Assembly: GCF_006439015.1 (NCBI RefSeq)
Contig: NZ_RCZG01000011.1
Span: 62,001-126,000, forward strand
Length of the DNA: 64,000 nt
Origin: Mycolicibacterium hodleri
GTDB lineage: Bacteria; Actinomycetota; Actinomycetes; Mycobacteriales; Mycobacteriaceae
Reading direction: 5' to 3'
Part shown: piece by piece, positions 1 to 8,603 of the stretch
Layout of the letters: every line of letters begins with the position of its first letter
How positions within the stretch are numbered: the stretch's first letter is position 1
Translations under genes and position numbers: made by a program
Notes under the pieces: generated by a model
Told to the model about the DNA's origin: nothing
The model's input: the letters and a program-made list of their open reading frames with translations, nothing else
The model's database searches: none

Positions 1-388
1 GAGGCGCGGTCAGCGGCCCGACGGTGGCGACCGTGGTGCCGTCGGCGATCCCGGTGAGCAGCGCGGTGTCCGCCACCCCGTCGATGCGCGCGAGGGCTCG
101 CGTCACGGCGACGCAACTGGACAGCCATGGTCCCGGATGCAGCGCGGCGCCGAGCTCCTCAGCGACGAAGCCTGCCTCGACCATGCCCATACCCGCACCG
201 CCGTGCCGCTCGTCGACCAGCACGCCGGTGGCGCCGATGGCCGCCAGCCCGCGCCACACCTCGTCGGTGGTGCCCGTCGGATCCTTAAGCAACGGCCGCA
301 CGTGGGTGGGGATGTCGGCCTTCTCGGAGAGGAAGCGTTGCAACGTGTTCCGGAGTGCAGTCTGCTCGTCGGTCGGTTCGAGGTTCAT
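1..388 (-). CDS. acyl-CoA dehydrogenase, N-terminal part (cut by window edge)
   Basis: About 129 residues can be read from an ATG at 388 leftward, beginning MNLEPTDEQTALRNTL. The helical N-terminal pattern (TDEQ..LR..L..FL) and the later GGAGMGMVEAGFVAEELG segment are typical of the acyl-CoA dehydrogenase N-terminal domain. The FAD-binding core and C-terminal domain lie outside the window. It follows a complete acyl-CoA dehydrogenase gene on the same strand, 13 bp away. In actinobacteria such side-by-side pairs often form alpha2beta2 dehydrogenases for steroid or branched acyl-CoA side chains; that pairing is inferred from context. Confidence 0.85.
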   Translation of the reverse strand, partial: MNLEPTDEQTALRNTLQRFLSEKADIPTHVRPLLKDPTGTTDEVWRGLAAIGATGVLVDERHGGAGMGMVEAGFVAEELGAALHPGPWLSSCVAVTRALARIDGVADTALLTGIADGTTVATVGPLTAP

Positions 389-401
389 CGGATCCTCCCG
401 C

Positions 402-1559
402 TCATCGCCTCGGCAGTCCGAGCACGCGAACGGCAGTGATGTTCTTGCTGATCTGAGTCGTGCCGCCCGCGATGGTGAGTGAACGCGACGACAGCCGTTG
501 CTCGGTCCACCGGTCGGCCGATTGCCGGGGACCGAGTAGGTCGAACGCAAGACATGCCATCGCCTGGCCGACATCGGCCCAGACGCTCTTGGCCAGGGCG
601 GCCGAGCCGAGTGCGTCACCGCCGTGCAGGGCGGCTGAGATCGCGCGCTTGCAGAGGAGTTCCAGATAGTCGACCTGTACCGCGAGCTCCCCGAGTCGGC
701 GAAGCGTCCCACCGTCCTCCAGCACTCGCCGCCCATCGACGCAGTGGTCCGCGAGGTCGGCGACGAGGTCCGCCAATTGCAATCGCATCCCCGCGTACAG
801 GCGGGCCGCCCCGGCGCGTTCGTGGCTCAACGTGGTGGTGGCGACCTGCCAGCCGGCGTTGAACGGGCCCAGCAGGCTCGCGGCCGGGACACGGACGTCT
901 GCGAAGAAGACCTCGGCGAAGTCGGCGTCGCCGTTCAGGTTCACCAGTGGGCGAACCTCGATTCCCGGCAGTGCCATGTCGACTATCAGACAGGAGATGC
1001 CCTGGTGTTTGGGCGCCTCCGGATCGGTGCGTACGTAGAGCTGACACCAATCGGCGCGATCGCCGAGCGACGTCCAGATCTTCTGACCGTTCACCACGAA
1101 GTGGTCGCCGTCCAGCACCGCGCGGGTACGCAGCGACGCCAGGTCGGAACCGGCTTCGGGCTCGGACATGCCCTGGCACCAGATGTCGTCGGCGCGCACC
1201 ATGCGGGGCAGATGTGTGCTCTTCTGTGCGTCGGTACCGAAGGTCATGATCGCGGGGCCGATGTTGTTGAGGCCGATCACGTTCAGCGGAATCGGCGTCC
1301 GAGCCCGGGTGGTCTCCTCGGCGTAGGCCAGCTGCTCCAAGACCGTTGCCCCGCGACCGCCGTACTGCCGTGGCCAGGACACCGCGCCCCAGCCTGCGTC
1401 GGCCACGGTCGCGTCCCAGGCACGAAGGAGGTCGAACGCGGAGTCGTCCTTGCGCCGACTTCGGCCCGCCGCCACGACGTCGTCGGTGAGGTGGTCACGA
1501 AGCCACGCGCGCAATTCCTTGCGGAACTGTTCCACCTCTGGTGGGTACGAGAAGTCCAC
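402..1559 (-). CDS. acyl-CoA dehydrogenase (FadE family)
   Basis: This 385-residue flavoenzyme is predicted to introduce the alpha,beta double bond into an acyl-CoA. It has full family length. The signature CQGMSEPEAGSDLASL lies at about residues 130-145 and the C-terminal FAD-contact segment TIAGGTTQISKNI near 365-377. The start is a GTG (MDFSYPPEVEQF) because no in-frame ATG lies upstream. It precedes the partial dehydrogenase at 1-388 in transcription order, so the two are probably co-transcribed partners. It is divergent from the SDR at 1738, with a 178-bp AT-rich gap between. Substrate unknown. Confidence 0.9.
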   Translation of the reverse strand: MDFSYPPEVEQFRKELRAWLRDHLTDDVVAAGRSRRKDDSAFDLLRAWDATVADAGWGAVSWPRQYGGRGATVLEQLAYAEETTRARTPIPLNVIGLNNIGPAIMTFGTDAQKSTHLPRMVRADDIWCQGMSEPEAGSDLASLRTRAVLDGDHFVVNGQKIWTSLGDRADWCQLYVRTDPEAPKHQGISCLIVDMALPGIEVRPLVNLNGDADFAEVFFADVRVPAASLLGPFNAGWQVATTTLSHERAGAARLYAGMRLQLADLVADLADHCVDGRRVLEDGGTLRRLGELAVQVDYLELLCKRAISAALHGGDALGSAALAKSVWADVGQAMACLAFDLLGPRQSADRWTEQRLSSRSLTIAGGTTQISKNITAVRVLGLPRR

Positions 1560-1587
1560 GATGTCCTGTCGGGCCGGGCTAGATCCG

Positions 1588-1603
1588 TATCTTTATAATT
1601 TTA
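1588..1603. promoter_or_regulatory. AT-rich candidate control motif, copy 1
   Basis: The 16-mer tatctttataatttta lies about 30 bp upstream of the acyl-CoA dehydrogenase start, in a GC-rich genome. A 14/16 match (tatctttactatttta) sits at the equivalent place upstream of the P450 at 5987-6002. It could be a shared operator or simply a -10/UP-like AT stretch. Confidence 0.35.
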
Positions 1604-1737
1604 GAGAGTATAGCTACTCAGAGGTTCTGAGTCTGCGACAATGAGCTCCGGAAATGAACTTCGGAGCTAGCTGGGTCCGAAGATGCTGTGCGACAAGGGC
1701 ATCGATATGAAATTCTTTGGCTGAGGGAGGATCGGCG

Positions 1738-2601
1738 ATGGGCAGGGTAGCTGGCAAGGTGGCGCTGGTCAGTGGCGCTGCGCGGGGGCAGGGGCGGTCC
1801 CACGCTCAGATGCTGGCCGCCGAGGGCGCCGACGTCATCGCCGTCGACATCTGCGCGGACATCGAGACCAACGAGTACCCGCTCGCGCGGCCGGAGGATC
1901 TCGAGGAGACGGCCCGGCTGGTCGAGAAGGAAGGTCGGCGGGCCCACACCGAGATCGCCGACGTCCGCGACCGCGTCGCACTGTCCGCCGCAATCGACCG
2001 CGGGGTGGCGGAGTTCGGGCAGCTCGACGTCGTGGTGGCCAACGCCGGGATCGCGCCGCTGACGGCGGGGTCCGGCATCCAGGCGTTCGTGGACGCGGTC
2101 GACGTCGACCTGATCGGTGTGCTGAATCTGGTGCACGCGAGCATCAAACACCTGCAATCCGGGGCGTCGATCGTCATCACGGGATCGATGGCGGCGGCGC
2201 TCTCGGCGTCGAACAGCGGCGGCATCGATGCGGGCTGCGGAGGGGCGGGTTACGGCTTCGCCAAGCAGATCGTGGCCCACTACGTCAACGATCTCGCGCT
2301 GCAGTTGGCTCCGCAGAGCATCCGGGTCAACGGCGTTCACCCCACGAACGTGAACACCGACATGCTGCACAGCGCTCCGATGTACCGGGCCTTCCGGCCC
2401 GACCTCGAGAATCCGACTCGCGAGGACGCCGAGGTGACGTTCCCCTTCCTGCAGGCGATGCCGATTCCCTACGTCGAGCCCGAGGACATCAGCGAGCTGG
2501 TGGTCTTCCTGGCCTCCGACGGTGCGCGCTACGTCACGGGTCAACAGATCGCCGTCGATGCCGGCTGCGGCGTGAAGGCCAGAGCGTGGAGGGGCCTGTG
2601 A
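1738..2601 (+). CDS. mycofactocin-coupled SDR family oxidoreductase
   Basis: This 287-residue short-chain dehydrogenase starts at ATG 1738 (MGRVAGKVALVSGAARGQG), which has a GAGGGAGG ribosome site just upstream; an ATG 21 bp earlier lacks one. It has the dinucleotide-binding motif GAARGQGRSHA, then VVANAGIAPL and the YGFAKQIV active-site YxxxK. The distinctive features are the GAARGQG start, the NEYPLARPEDLEET insertion, the HPTNVNTDML segment and the end VTGQQIAVDAGC. These match the mycofactocin-associated SDR subfamily, which keeps its nicotinamide cofactor bound and passes electrons to mycofactocin. Substrate is unknown, probably an alcohol or hydroxyacyl-CoA of the local pathway. Confidence 0.88.
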   Translation: MGRVAGKVALVSGAARGQGRSHAQMLAAEGADVIAVDICADIETNEYPLARPEDLEETARLVEKEGRRAHTEIADVRDRVALSAAIDRGVAEFGQLDVVVANAGIAPLTAGSGIQAFVDAVDVDLIGVLNLVHASIKHLQSGASIVITGSMAAALSASNSGGIDAGCGGAGYGFAKQIVAHYVNDLALQLAPQSIRVNGVHPTNVNTDMLHSAPMYRAFRPDLENPTREDAEVTFPFLQAMPIPYVEPEDISELVVFLASDGARYVTGQQIAVDAGCGVKARAWRGL

Positions 2602-2807
2602 AGGGGATCATGTACGTCGAGACCATGCCGGTGTCGGCGGATCGCGAAGCGGCCTACCACGCGTGGTACGACGGCACGCATCTCGCCGAGATCCACGGGT
2701 CCGTTCATCTCGATCTACGAACTCGACTGCGACGACCTCGAGGAGGCCGTACAACGATTGTCGGACCTCGCCGTCGACGGGTGCAAAGCGGCGGGCTCCG
2801 ACGATTC
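2598..2807 (+). pseudogene. remnant of an EthD/dimeric alpha-beta barrel type protein
   Basis: A GTG overlapping the SDR stop opens a frame reading VKGIMYVETMPVSADREA and then AYHAWYDGTHLAEI. This is the usual N-terminus of a small EthD-like protein. Near 2700 the coherent reading moves to another frame (GPFISIYELDCDDLEEAV), which resembles the C-terminal half of the same kind of protein. The join lacks about 20 residues and shifts frame, so I read this as one gene broken by an internal deletion. Confidence 0.6.
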
Positions 2808-3060
2808 CGTCGACCGAGGTGAGCGTGCACGATTCGTTGAAGGCCGCCGCCATCCTCGACGGCGAGCACGGAATCAGCGTGGAGGTCGTCGATCTGCGCA
2901 CGCTCGTTCCCCTCGACGTTGAGACGATCGTCGAGTCCGTGGGGCGCACGCGCAGGGCCGTCGTGACCCACCACGCCGTGCAGTTCGCGGGTCCGGGCGC
3001 CGAGATCGCGGCCATCCGGTCGGCAGAACCTACGACATCGGCGCCGCGATCGGCGTGATC
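2808..3060 (+). pseudogene. remnant of a transketolase-type E1 beta subunit (C-terminal domain)
   Basis: The frame containing SVEVVDLRTLVPLDVETI and RRAVVTHHAVQFAGPGAEIAA is the C-terminal domain of 2-oxoacid or acetoin dehydrogenase E1 beta proteins. Only about 70 of the usual 330 residues remain. No thiamine-dependent catalytic part and no partner subunit are nearby. It abuts the EthD-like remnant, so two unrelated gene ends have been joined, probably by deletion. Confidence 0.65.
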
Positions 3061-3085
3061 ACGTCATGACCACCGAGGAGGACAC

Positions 3086-3961
3086 GTGGACCTAGGACCG
3101 GATACGCGCGAGCGCATCATCTACGAGAAGGCCGGGGCCATCGCCCGCATCACGCTCAACTGGCCCGAGAAGGCCAACGCTCAGGACCAGAAGCTGGCCG
3201 AGGAGGTCGACGCGGCGCTCTTCGACGCCGACCGTGACTACGACGTCAAGGTCGTAATCCTCAAGGCGAACGGCAAGGGTTTCTGCTCGGGGCACGCGAT
3301 CGGCGACAACGCGACCGACTATCCGGCGTTCGCCGAGGGGGCCGCACGCACGGGCACCCCGTGGAAGGCCCAGACGGACCTGTTCGTGAAACCGACCCTA
3401 AACCTGTGGGAGTTCTCCAAGCCGACCATCGCTCAGGTCCACGGCTACTGCCTCGGCGGTGGCACCCACTACGGCCTGACGACCGACATCGTGATCGCCT
3501 CCGAAGACGCCTACTTCTCGTATCCACCGCTGCAGGGGTTCGGCATGCCATCGGGCGAATGTTCGATCGAGCCTTGGGTCTTCATGAACTGGCGCCGCGC
3601 CGCGTACTACCTCTACACCGCCGAGGTCGTCGATGCGCGGAAGGCCCTTGAGTACGGTCTGGTCAACGAGGTGGTCCCGCGCGCCGAACTCGACGACCGC
3701 GTCGAGGCGATCGCGCGGCTCATCTCGCAGGCTCCGCTGACGACACTGATGGCGACCAAGGCGAACATCAAGCGGGCCTGGGAGCTGATGGGGATGCGGG
3801 TGCACTGGCAGTCCTCCAACGACCTGGTGGTGCTGGCCTCGATGAGCAGTGACGTCCAGGCATTGATCGGTCAGGTGCTCAGCGGTCAGATCAAGCCTGC
3901 GGAGATGGCGGCCCGGCAGGCCGCTGCGGCAGCCTCGACCGACGGATCGTCGGCTACCTAG
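3086..3961 (+). CDS. enoyl-CoA hydratase/isomerase family protein
   Basis: This 291-residue crotonase-fold protein probably hydrates an enoyl-CoA or performs a related reaction on acyl-CoA. GTG 3086 follows GAGGAG at good spacing. The CoA-binding and oxyanion segments are NGKGFCSGHAIGD (about 62-74) and QVHGYCLGGGTHYGLTTDIVIAS (about 116-138). The usual first catalytic glutamate position cannot be settled by eye, so hydratase versus another crotonase activity is open. It is intact although decayed genes flank it on both sides. Confidence 0.85.
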   Translation: MDLGPDTRERIIYEKAGAIARITLNWPEKANAQDQKLAEEVDAALFDADRDYDVKVVILKANGKGFCSGHAIGDNATDYPAFAEGAARTGTPWKAQTDLFVKPTLNLWEFSKPTIAQVHGYCLGGGTHYGLTTDIVIASEDAYFSYPPLQGFGMPSGECSIEPWVFMNWRRAAYYLYTAEVVDARKALEYGLVNEVVPRAELDDRVEAIARLISQAPLTTLMATKANIKRAWELMGMRVHWQSSNDLVVLASMSSDVQALIGQVLSGQIKPAEMAARQAAAAASTDGSSAT

Positions 3962-3971
3962 GCAGTCCCCG

Positions 3972-4741
3972 ATGAGCATCGCCGAGCGCGCCGTCGGGGC
4001 AGATCGCCGCGCTGCTGTATCGGGAAGGCCTTCGGCGTGGCGACGGCGTGGCGCTGGTCCTGTCGAATCGGCGAGAGTTCCTCGAAATCACCTGGGCCCT
4101 GGACGAGGTTCTCTACGTTCTCGCCGACTCGGGTTCGCGTGCCGTCTTCATCGAGGCGTCGAATATTACGGCGGTACCGAGGGATTCGCGGGTTCGACCA
4201 TCGGCCCCGAGGAATGGCTCGCGCATCCCGGGTCCGTCGGCAAGCCGCTCAATCCGGTTCACGTCCTCTCCGAGAACGGGATCGAGCGTCCAGTCGGAGA
4301 GTGCGGCGAGCTCTTCTTCGAAGGCGGGCCGACCTTCGAGTACTTCAAGGATCCGGAGAAGACCGCGTCGGTCTCCAACGTGCACGGTTGGCGGTCACTG
4401 GGGGACATGGGCTAACTCGACGAGGACCGCTACCTGTACCTCACCGATCGCTCGACGTTCACGATCGTCTCTCGGGCGGGGTGAACATCTACCCGCAGGA
4501 GGCGGAGAACCTCCTAATAATGCATCCGAAGCTCGACGATGCGGCGGTGTTCGGCGTGCCCAACGACGAATACGGCGAAGAGGTCGAGCTCATCGCCTAC
4601 TGCCGCGCACACCTGGCCGCGTACAAGTTCCCGCGCACGATCGACTTCGATCGACAGTTGCCCCGCGACCCGAACGGCAAGCTCTACAAGAGGCGGATCC
4701 GGGACCGTTTCCGGGAGGGCCGCCGATCACGAATCCTGTAG
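3972..4741 (+). pseudogene. decayed acyl-CoA synthetase (AMP-ligase, FadD-like)
   Basis: Pieces of an adenylate-forming ligase are scattered over three frames. They run in order: RRGDGVALVLSNRREFLEI (N-domain), YYGGTEGFAG (the YGxTE adenine motif), GELFFEGGPTFEYFKDPEKT, then VNIYPQEAENLL (hinge region) and the C-terminal PRDPNGKLYKRRIRD. About 200 residues between the first two pieces are missing. At 4413-4415 a TAA replaces what is normally a tyrosine codon after DMG. With two or more frameshifts, a stop and a large deletion it cannot make a ligase. Its 3' end overlaps the end of the convergent P450 gene. Confidence 0.88.
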
Positions 4742-5941
4742 TGGGCGAAACGTAACCGGCAGGCTTCCCGGTGACCGGAACGGCATGCCCACGATCTGCG
4801 AGTCCTCACTCGGCATCAGTCGCAGGTCGGTGACGCGGTCGAAGAGGCTGTTCAGCATGGCCTTGGTCTCCACCCGCGCCAGGTGCATGCCCAGACAGCT
4901 GTGGATGCCGCCGGCGAAGGAGATGTGCGCCCGGCGCGGTCGGTGGATGTCGAATTTGTCGGGATCGGCCCATCGTTTCTCGTCGCGATTGGCCGAGCCC
5001 ATGCACAGGGTAATGGCGGCGCCCTCCGGGATCGTCATGCCGTGCATCTCAACGTCGCGAGTGGTGTTGCGCGCCACCAGGACCAGTGGTGTCTCGTACC
5101 GAATACCCTCCTCGATCGCGGCCGGGATGAGGTCGCGGTCCCGCCGGACCGCGTCTAGCTGGTCGGGATGGGTGAGGAGTAGGTACAGCAGGTTTCCCGA
5201 CGACCGATAGGTGGTCTCGAGTCCTGCGGGAAGGAGGAGCCGCAGAAAGGAGATGATCGCCTCGTCGGTCAACTTCTCGCCGTCGATCTCTGCGGCGACG
5301 AGATCGCCGATGACGTCGTCGGTCATCTTGCTGCGACGCTGGTCCACCTGGTCTTGGAAGTAGGCGCCTAGTTGGACTGAGGCGTTGAAGCCGGCCTCGA
5401 TGTCGTCCATGATCGAGATCAGATCGAATGAGAGCCGCCGGAACATCTCGAGGTCTTCCTGGGGCAAGCCGAGCAATGCCGCCGTGACCCGAGTGGGGAA
5501 TTCGAAGGTCACGGCCTTGACCAGGTCGGCGTGCCCATCGTTGACGAACTCGTCGACCAGTTGGTCGCAGATCGGATCGATCACCTCGGGCTCCCACTGG
5601 GCGAGCGCGCTCTGTCGAAAGGCCTTCGCCACCAGGCTGCGATGGTCGTGATGCTGCTTTCCGTGCATCCCGAGGATCGTCGGACCGAAGATGAGGCCGA
5701 TGGTCTGGTTGTACATCTCCGAAGCGAATACCTCGTCGGCGCGAAAGGCATTGAAGACGCTCTCGAAGTCGAACAACGTCCAATTCTCGGAGGATTTGAG
5801 CTCTGCCGGCATCAGGTCGCTCTCCATGAGCGTCCCCCGCCATACGGGTGCGGTCCTGCGCATGTGCGCGAAGTACCCGTAGGGGTCGCCGCTCAGATCG
5901 GGAACGACGGGCTGGTCCTGCGGATCGGTACTGATCATCAC
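4727..5941 (-). CDS. cytochrome P450
   Basis: This 404-residue soluble bacterial P450 has all the core motifs: I-helix AGLETT (239-244), K-helix E278-G-I-R281, and heme ligand loop FAGGIHSCLG (342-351) with Cys349. It would use ferredoxin and ferredoxin reductase from elsewhere, since none is in the window. The threonine pair in AGLETT fits normal oxygen activation. It faces the acyl-CoA enzymes and may hydroxylate the compound they degrade; substrate unknown. An ATG pair opens the frame and AGGAG lies upstream at about 5968-5972. Confidence 0.95.
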   Translation of the reverse strand: MMISTDPQDQPVVPDLSGDPYGYFAHMRRTAPVWRGTLMESDLMPAELKSSENWTLFDFESVFNAFRADEVFASEMYNQTIGLIFGPTILGMHGKQHHDHRSLVAKAFRQSALAQWEPEVIDPICDQLVDEFVNDGHADLVKAVTFEFPTRVTAALLGLPQEDLEMFRRLSFDLISIMDDIEAGFNASVQLGAYFQDQVDQRRSKMTDDVIGDLVAAEIDGEKLTDEAIISFLRLLLPAGLETTYRSSGNLLYLLLTHPDQLDAVRRDRDLIPAAIEEGIRYETPLVLVARNTTRDVEMHGMTIPEGAAITLCMGSANRDEKRWADPDKFDIHRPRRAHISFAGGIHSCLGMHLARVETKAMLNSLFDRVTDLRLMPSEDSQIVGMPFRSPGSLPVTFRPLQDS

Positions 5942-5986
5942 CTGCGCCTCCCGGGCGGCAAAGTACTAAGGAGATTTCTGTAACCC

Positions 5987-6002
5987 TATCTTTACTATTT
6001 TA
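5987..6002. promoter_or_regulatory. AT-rich candidate control motif, copy 2
   Basis: The sequence tatctttactatttta lies about 45 bp upstream of the P450 start and differs at two positions from the copy at 1588-1603. Both copies precede leftward genes of the same catabolic region. The 181-bp gap also contains the promoter of the rightward hydrolase at 6123. Confidence 0.35.
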
Positions 6003-6122
6003 AGCGTGCAACGACGGCCTACCCGGTCCCCGGCATCAGGTCCGTCCACGACTTGGCGTGAGTTACACCGCAATATTCATATGTAAACGAAATCTCTGTG
6101 GCAGCGAGCTTCGCGACGTAAC

Positions 6123-6986
6123 GTGGCCGACGTGACCTCATCCTTGCCGGCTGATGATCGCGATCTGACGTTCGGCGACATCGAGGAGTCTGCGCGGCCG
6201 CTGGCGGTGCTGGTACACGGCTTTCCCGACACCCCGCACACGTGGCGCCACCTGGGTCCCGTCCTCACCGCCGCCGGCTACCGAGTGGTGGCGACGTGGT
6301 TACCCGGCTATCTCGCGGCAGAGTCCGGTCCCGTCAGCGCCGGCACCTACGTCCGCCACGTCCTGGACGTGAGGAACTCCCACGGCGGAGACGAGCGTGC
6401 GGTACTCGTCGGACACGACTGGGGGGCCACAGCAGGGTACGGCGCCGTGGTCAGCGATCCCGGAGCCTTCCGCCGCTTCGTCGCTCTCGCGGTACCGCCG
6501 GCGGCGGCGCTGGGTTCCGGCCTGTTCGGCTATGACCAACTCAAGCGTTCGTTCTACGTCTGGTTCATCCAGCAAGCTGGTCTGGCGGACTTCGCCATGC
6601 TCGAGCCAGGATTCTGGGAATCCCTCTGGGGTGATTGGTCACCCGGATACGATCCGACACAGGATATTTCGATGTTGCGTCGGTATGTGACCCAGGAAAC
6701 GATCGGCGGGGTGCTCGGCCCGTACCGAGCTTCCTTCGATCCGAAGCTGATCGACCAGGGAGCGGCGGCGGAGACGGCGGCCACCCTGGGGGTGCCCCCC
6801 GTGCCCACCTACTACCTGCACGGGTCCCGGGACGGAGCCATCGGCGCGGAGCTACTCGGCGACGTGATCAGCTTTTTGTCTACGCCGGGATCGGTGTTCG
6901 AACTAGTCGACGGTGTCGGGCACTTCCTTCATCTGGAGCGCCCAGAGGTCATTGGTTCGAAGATCGTTGCGTGGCTTGCCGACTGA
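6123..6986 (+). CDS. alpha/beta hydrolase (epoxide hydrolase-like)
   Basis: This 287-residue alpha/beta hydrolase has the oxyanion motif HGFPD (32-36), nucleophile elbow GHDWGA with Asp99, and C-terminal GVGHFLHLERPE holding the catalytic histidine. An aspartate nucleophile followed by tryptophan is typical of epoxide hydrolases and haloalkane dehalogenases. A tyrosine pair in the cap cannot be assigned by eye, so the exact class is open. The start is GTG 6123. Its last 84 bp overlap the convergent TetR gene. It may act on a product of the divergent P450. Confidence 0.85.
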   Translation: MADVTSSLPADDRDLTFGDIEESARPLAVLVHGFPDTPHTWRHLGPVLTAAGYRVVATWLPGYLAAESGPVSAGTYVRHVLDVRNSHGGDERAVLVGHDWGATAGYGAVVSDPGAFRRFVALAVPPAAALGSGLFGYDQLKRSFYVWFIQQAGLADFAMLEPGFWESLWGDWSPGYDPTQDISMLRRYVTQETIGGVLGPYRASFDPKLIDQGAAAETAATLGVPPVPTYYLHGSRDGAIGAELLGDVISFLSTPGSVFELVDGVGHFLHLERPEVIGSKIVAWLAD

Positions 6987-7532
6987 GGGTCGCGCGACCT
7001 CGCCCCGCCGGCGATGTGGGTCGAGCCCCGCGGCGTGGCGCAGTTCGGCGAGGAAGGTGCTCCGATCGTGTCCGCGCACCAGGTAATGACACACCGCAAT
7101 TCGCACCACCGCGGCAGCGGCGATCTCCGGGTTCGCGCCAGTCATGATGTAGCGCATGCCATCCTGCATCGTCGGCAGCACACGCATCATCTGTGCGAGC
7201 GAGTATTCGGGTTCCATGTCGACCAGTACGGCGAGTGAATGTGAGAACTGATGATCGACGATGAACTGCAACGCCGCGTCGACCCGTTCCTCACCGCGGA
7301 GTCCGGCGGTGGCGGCCGCAACCCCGACATTGAAGTTGTCCTGCTCGTAGAGAGCGAAGGCCTCAAGGAGTCCTTCCTTGGAGCCGAAGTACCGATAGAC
7401 CGTCGGTCGGGATACCCCGGCCTCGGCGGCCACTTCAAGTAACTGAAGCTTCCTTCGCCCAGTGCGTGACAGCACTGCGAAGGTGGCGTCGAGCATGCGC
7501 TTCCGCAGGGACTGCTCGTTGTCCGTCACCAC
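6903..7532 (-). CDS. TetR/AcrR-family regulator
   Basis: The N-terminal helix-turn-helix is clear: LEVAAEAGVSRPTVYRYFGSKEGLLEAF. The remainder is a variable ligand-binding domain. I chose GTG 7532 (VVTDNEQSLRKRML), about 209 residues, because GGAGGG sits 9 bases upstream. The frame is open for 21 more codons with ATG and TTG-type alternatives. It is divergent from the PF10118-BVMO operon starting at 7671, the most likely target; the P450 and hydrolase could also be controlled. Confidence 0.88.
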   Translation of the reverse strand: MVTDNEQSLRKRMLDATFAVLSRTGRRKLQLLEVAAEAGVSRPTVYRYFGSKEGLLEAFALYEQDNFNVGVAAATAGLRGEERVDAALQFIVDHQFSHSLAVLVDMEPEYSLAQMMRVLPTMQDGMRYIMTGANPEIAAAAVVRIAVCHYLVRGHDRSTFLAELRHAAGLDPHRRRGEVARPSVGKPRNDLRTNDLWALQMKEVPDTVD

Positions 7533-7670
7533 GGTGACGCTCCCTCCGTGCTTTACACCAACGCGTCCAAATGTCACACTCATCGTACGCAGCACCCCGC
7601 TTCCCGATCAATACCGCGGGGATGCGAACCGACGAATGCCACGCGCGCAGCCCCCACGGAGGTGGCGACC

Positions 7671-8603
7671 ATGACGGACCTGGTGATACGAAAGATTCGC
7701 TGGGAGTTCGACGACACGGTTCCCTTCATGTGGCAGCCGGCGAACCCGAACTTCGGCATCTTCTGCAATGTGTTCACGTTCATCGCCGTGCCGTTCGAGC
7801 GCTACATCATCAAGGCGTTGAGTCAGGCGCAGGCCAGGTTCGACGAATCGCCGTCGGTGGCGGCAGAGGCTGACGCCTTCCTCCGCCAGGAGGGGCAGCA
7901 CGCCGCCGCCCACCGCAAACACATGACCGCTCTGATTGCGCGGTATCCAGGACTCGAGCGTGCGTACGACGTAGCCACGTGCGCATTCGACCGACTCATC
8001 GACGAACATCCGGTCGAGTTCCACGCCGCATACATCGCCAATCTCGAAGCCACCTTCACCCCGTTGTTCAAAGTCGTTCTCGACAACCGAGAGTCGCTGT
8101 TCGCAGGGTCGGATCAGCGGGTTGGCTCGTTGATGACGTGGCACTTCGTCGAGGAGATCGAGCACCGCAGTTCGGGACTCCTCCTGTACCGCCACCTCAA
8201 CCGCGACCCCTGGTATCGGGTCAGGAAGGTCCGGGCCACCTTCCGACACATCGGCGACGTCGCCGCCGAGATCGCCAGCATCATCGACGCCGTGGTGCCG
8301 TTCGCGGAGCGCGGCGCCTCGGCGCAGGACCTGATGTCCATCTCGCTGCTCGTCGAAGAGTTCAAGTACCGCGGACCCGGCGGGGCGCGTCGCCGGGGGC
8401 TTCGTGGGGGCTGCCCGACTCTGTTCAACGCGGTGCCGACGAGTGATCTGGCCAAGATGGTATGGCGACTCCTGTTGTCGCAGGCCCCGAATCACGATCC
8501 CGGCAAGCAGCCGCTGCCCGACTGGGCGGGCACCTGGATGTCCGAGTACACGGAGGGCACTGACATGACGACGTTCGCAGCGGGCTCGCAGGACATCGGG
8601 TGA
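7671..8603 (+). CDS. PF10118-type ferritin-like metal-dependent protein
   Basis: This 310-residue protein belongs to the family annotated as predicted metal-dependent hydrolase. The visible helices carry a ferritin-like di-iron pattern: E43 (FERY), E74-x-x-H77, E126 (NLEATF) and E162-x-x-H165. The two ExxH motifs and two extra glutamates are all present. ATG 7671 follows GGAGG; the upstream open frame has no such site. It is the first gene of an operon whose next gene, a flavin monooxygenase, overlaps it by 4 bases. The residues fit oxygen chemistry at least as well as hydrolysis, but that is inference. Confidence 0.82.
   Translation: MTDLVIRKIRWEFDDTVPFMWQPANPNFGIFCNVFTFIAVPFERYIIKALSQAQARFDESPSVAAEADAFLRQEGQHAAAHRKHMTALIARYPGLERAYDVATCAFDRLIDEHPVEFHAAYIANLEATFTPLFKVVLDNRESLFAGSDQRVGSLMTWHFVEEIEHRSSGLLLYRHLNRDPWYRVRKVRATFRHIGDVAAEIASIIDAVVPFAERGASAQDLMSISLLVEEFKYRGPGGARRRGLRGGCPTLFNAVPTSDLAKMVWRLLLSQAPNHDPGKQPLPDWAGTWMSEYTEGTDMTTFAAGSQDIG

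Noticed and set aside
3972..4415. Functional 147-residue protein from the ligand region
   Set aside because: It combines two distant pieces of an acyl-CoA ligase across a deletion and ends at an internal stop; it is a fragment of a pseudogene.
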